A DNA stretch of 6,176 nucleotides from Treponema sp. (GTDB lineage Bacteria > Spirochaetota > Spirochaetia > Treponematales > Breznakiellaceae): NCBI GenBank assembly GCA_031256115.1, contig JAIRRF010000165.1, positions 1 through 6,176 on the forward strand, given 5' to 3'. Below, piece by piece: positions 4,733 through 6,176 of the stretch. Every line of letters starts with the position of its first letter. The first letter of the stretch is position 1. The notes below the pieces were generated by a model. The model saw only the letters and a program-made list of their open reading frames with translations. It ran no database searches and was not told the DNA's origin. The translations under genes and the position numbers were made by a program.

Positions 4733-5878
4733 ATGTTAAACATTAAAGTCGGTTCATCCCAGGCAGGAGATGCATTTGAAGCGGGCAAAGCCGCTGCGGG
4801 CGCCATGGGGGGCGCAAAGTTTGCCTTTGTGTTTTCCAGTGTGAATTATGATCAGGCGGCGCTCATTAAGGGCGTCAAAGCCGCTGTGCCGGGCATTGCG
4901 GTGGCTGGTAATACTTCATTTACCGGAGTAATTACACCCAAGGGCTTTGTCGGAGGCGATCACTTTGTGGGGATCATGTCCATGGGCGGCGATGTAGTCG
5001 TCGGCGTGGCGGGAAGCGCAAAAGGCAGTAATGCCGAAGATGTCGGAAAAAGTGTAGCGGAAGCGGCTATGAAAAACGCCGGCAAGAATTGTGCTCCCGA
5101 TTATTTCTATATGGTTGCTTCCCCCGGCGAAGAAGAATCTTATTTAAAAGGAATAGCCAAGGTCATTGGCCGGGTGCCTTTCTTCGGCGGCAGTGCTGCG
5201 GATAATACTATAGCCGGGCAATGGAAACTCTTTGCCGATGAAATGGTAACCGGAGATGGCGTGGCGCTTGCTTTTTTCTACACCAGCGGCGGATTTGCAA
5301 ACAAATATACCGGCGCCTACGGGGAAAGCAATAAATCGGGGATTATCACCAAAGTAAACGGTAAAAGGCAGTTAATGGAAATCGACGGCGTCCCTGCGGT
5401 CAAAAAGTACTCTGAGTGGAGCGGCAAAGCTGTTGATAAACTTAAAGGCATGGATTTATTGGTAGAATCCATCTGCAATCCATTGGGCGTGAAAGACCGT
5501 CTGGGCGACCTCGTCGCAATCCGTCATCCCATGAACGGCAATGACGATCTTTCCATGAACATCGGCAGTGATTTGTCTGTAAACACAGCCGTAATTTATA
5601 TGGAAGGCTCGGTGGACGGATTAATTAAATCAAATGGAGAAACCCTGCAAGCCCTAAAAGAAAAACTTCCCAAAGCAAAGGGGTATTTCCTGGTTCACTG
5701 CGGAGGCAGGCGGGCCGGTATCGGCGAAAGGATGGAAGAAGCGGTGGCGGAAATTAAAAAAGCGGCCGGGGATGTACCCTTTCTCTGCGAATTCACCTTT
5801 GGGGAATACGGCTTTGAAAAAGACGGTAATAATACCTGCGGCGGCTTAATGCTGTCCTTTACCGCTTTCGGCGATTAA
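4733..5878 (+). CDS. FIST-domain (FIST N plus FIST C) signal-transduction protein
   Basis: This 381-residue protein has no signal peptide or membrane segment and matches the FIST family, a sensory domain proposed to bind small ligands such as amino acids. FIST N spans about residues 30-215, including the hallmark FGGSAADN at 151-158. FIST C spans about 216-375, with VHCGGRRAGIGER (321-333) and the closing FGEYGFEKDGNNTCGGLML (356-374), which matches the family's GE.G motif. AAGGAG at 4721-4726, 6 nt before ATG, supports the start. It stands alone, with no kinase, GGDEF or chemoreceptor domain fused to it, so any signalling partner must be separate. It lies 111 nt after the MoaD-like gene on the same strand, across element A, and ends before an intrinsic terminator, so read-through from the oxidoreductase operon is plausible. 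Its function in this locus is inferred from position only. Confidence 0.88.
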   Translation: MLNIKVGSSQAGDAFEAGKAAAGAMGGAKFAFVFSSVNYDQAALIKGVKAAVPGIAVAGNTSFTGVITPKGFVGGDHFVGIMSMGGDVVVGVAGSAKGSNAEDVGKSVAEAAMKNAGKNCAPDYFYMVASPGEEESYLKGIAKVIGRVPFFGGSAADNTIAGQWKLFADEMVTGDGVALAFFYTSGGFANKYTGAYGESNKSGIITKVNGKRQLMEIDGVPAVKKYSEWSGKAVDKLKGMDLLVESICNPLGVKDRLGDLVAIRHPMNGNDDLSMNIGSDLSVNTAVIYMEGSVDGLIKSNGETLQALKEKLPKAKGYFLVHCGGRRAGIGERMEEAVAEIKKAAGDVPFLCEFTFGEYGFEKDGNNTCGGLMLSFTAFGD

Positions 5879-5902
5879 AATTACACGAAAGTCTGGTTCA
5901 AT

Positions 5903-5943
5903 AAGGGCTGTCCGAAAAGTATCATCGGACAGCCCCTTTTTTT
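5903..5943 (+). terminator. intrinsic terminator after the FIST gene
   Basis: GGGCTGTCCGA (5905-5915) and TCGGACAGCCC (5925-5935) form a perfect 11-bp stem with a 9-nt loop, followed by CTTTTTTT ending at 5943. It lies 24 nt after the FIST stop codon and most likely ends the whole transcript. Confidence 0.9.
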
Positions 5944-5945
5944 GG

Positions 5946-6016
5946 ATTGTATGCGAAGGGTACATATCCTGACCGCTCTGCCTCCCCCGTGAAGCGGGTT
6001 CTTGGGTTGTTGATTA
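5946..6016 (-). repeat. intergenic element, inverted copy B
   Basis: Read on the minus strand, this begins TAATCAACAACCC (6016-6004) and ends TCGCATACAAT (5956-5946), the same termini as copy A, in a 71-bp version with a different interior. One small hairpin, CCCG-TGAAG-CGGG, lies at 5986-5998. With copy A it brackets the FIST gene and its terminator. Confidence 0.55.
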
Positions 6017-6063
6017 TTAAAATCCTTCAAAATCAATTTTTTTCATTTTTTTGTAACAAGTAC

Positions 6064-6093
6064 TTGACATTATTGTTTATTTTTTAGTATATT
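6064..6093 (+). promoter_or_regulatory. strong promoter reading out of the window
   Basis: A perfect TTGACA (6064-6069) is followed after 18 nt by TATATT (6088-6093) in an AT-rich setting. Transcription would start near 6100. No open frame begins before the window end (the ATG at 6098 stops after two codons), so the first product is either beyond the window or a structured RNA. Confidence 0.55.
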
Positions 6094-6176
6094 CGCAATG
6101 TGCTAATTCCGCAGGGGAATTGCGCCCGCTGGGTTACCAGATTTGCTACTACGCTAAAAACCGTTGGTTTTAGCGG
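6094..6176 (+). other. structured untranslated sequence, cut by the window end
   Basis: CGCAAT (6094-6099) can pair with ATTGCG (6119-6124), with AATTCC/GGAATT (6105-6110, 6116-6121) as an alternative inner stem. A strong hairpin follows: CGCTAAAAACC-GTT-GGTTTTAGCG (6152-6175, one bulged A). The last hairpin resembles the centre of the attC-like site at 1236-1255. It may be a second such site, a leader or a small RNA; the edge prevents a decision. Confidence 0.35.

Overview
The window looks like spirochaete chromosome, most likely a Treponema of the animal or termite gut type. This rests on gene content (an anaerobic tungsten/molybdenum aldehyde oxidoreductase with its own MoaD-like protein, a betaine/choline-type binding lipoprotein, a HicBA module), on GTTATGYG core sites that resemble integron recombination sites, and on many small structured repeats between genes. 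It is inference: no rRNA or other marker gene is present.

Layout. Positions 1-233 are non-coding, with GTTATGTGC repeats and a weak promoter. Positions 234-1118 encode an AT-rich orphan substrate-binding lipoprotein of the OpuBC/OpuCC type, bracketed by a 20-bp near-perfect direct repeat and followed by an attC-like folded site (1203-1298). Positions 1299-1642 hold more structured repeat DNA and the promoter of a compact hicB-hicA toxin-antitoxin pair (1643-2061). Positions 2062-2454 are mostly non-coding, with a possible degenerate minus-strand gene and then the promoter/operator of the next operon. A 16-bp perfect palindrome lies directly after a TATAAT box. Then come an AOR-family oxidoreductase (2455-4305), a MoaD/ThiS-like protein ending in Gly-Gly (4325-4621), a two-hairpin intergenic element, a FIST-domain protein (4733-5878) and a strong intrinsic terminator (5903-5943). 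A second, inverted copy of the element follows, then a strong promoter (6064-6093) firing out of the window into a structured, non-coding sequence.

How the genes fit together. The AOR and MoaD-like genes form a probable operon: the small protein probably supplies sulfur for, or specialises, the bis-pterin cofactor of the oxidoreductase. The FIST protein may be a ligand sensor linked to the same metabolism, but only by position. The binding protein and HicBA pair look like accessory cargo.

The most unusual signal is a short palindromic repeat present three times in about 3 kb. Two copies lie inside genes (the HicB tail and the MoaD-like protein) in the same reading frame, both encoding ...EGSP.... 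The three copies as delimited are 30, 33 and 45 nt, all multiples of three. This resembles a protein-coding palindromic element of the kind known in Rickettsia.
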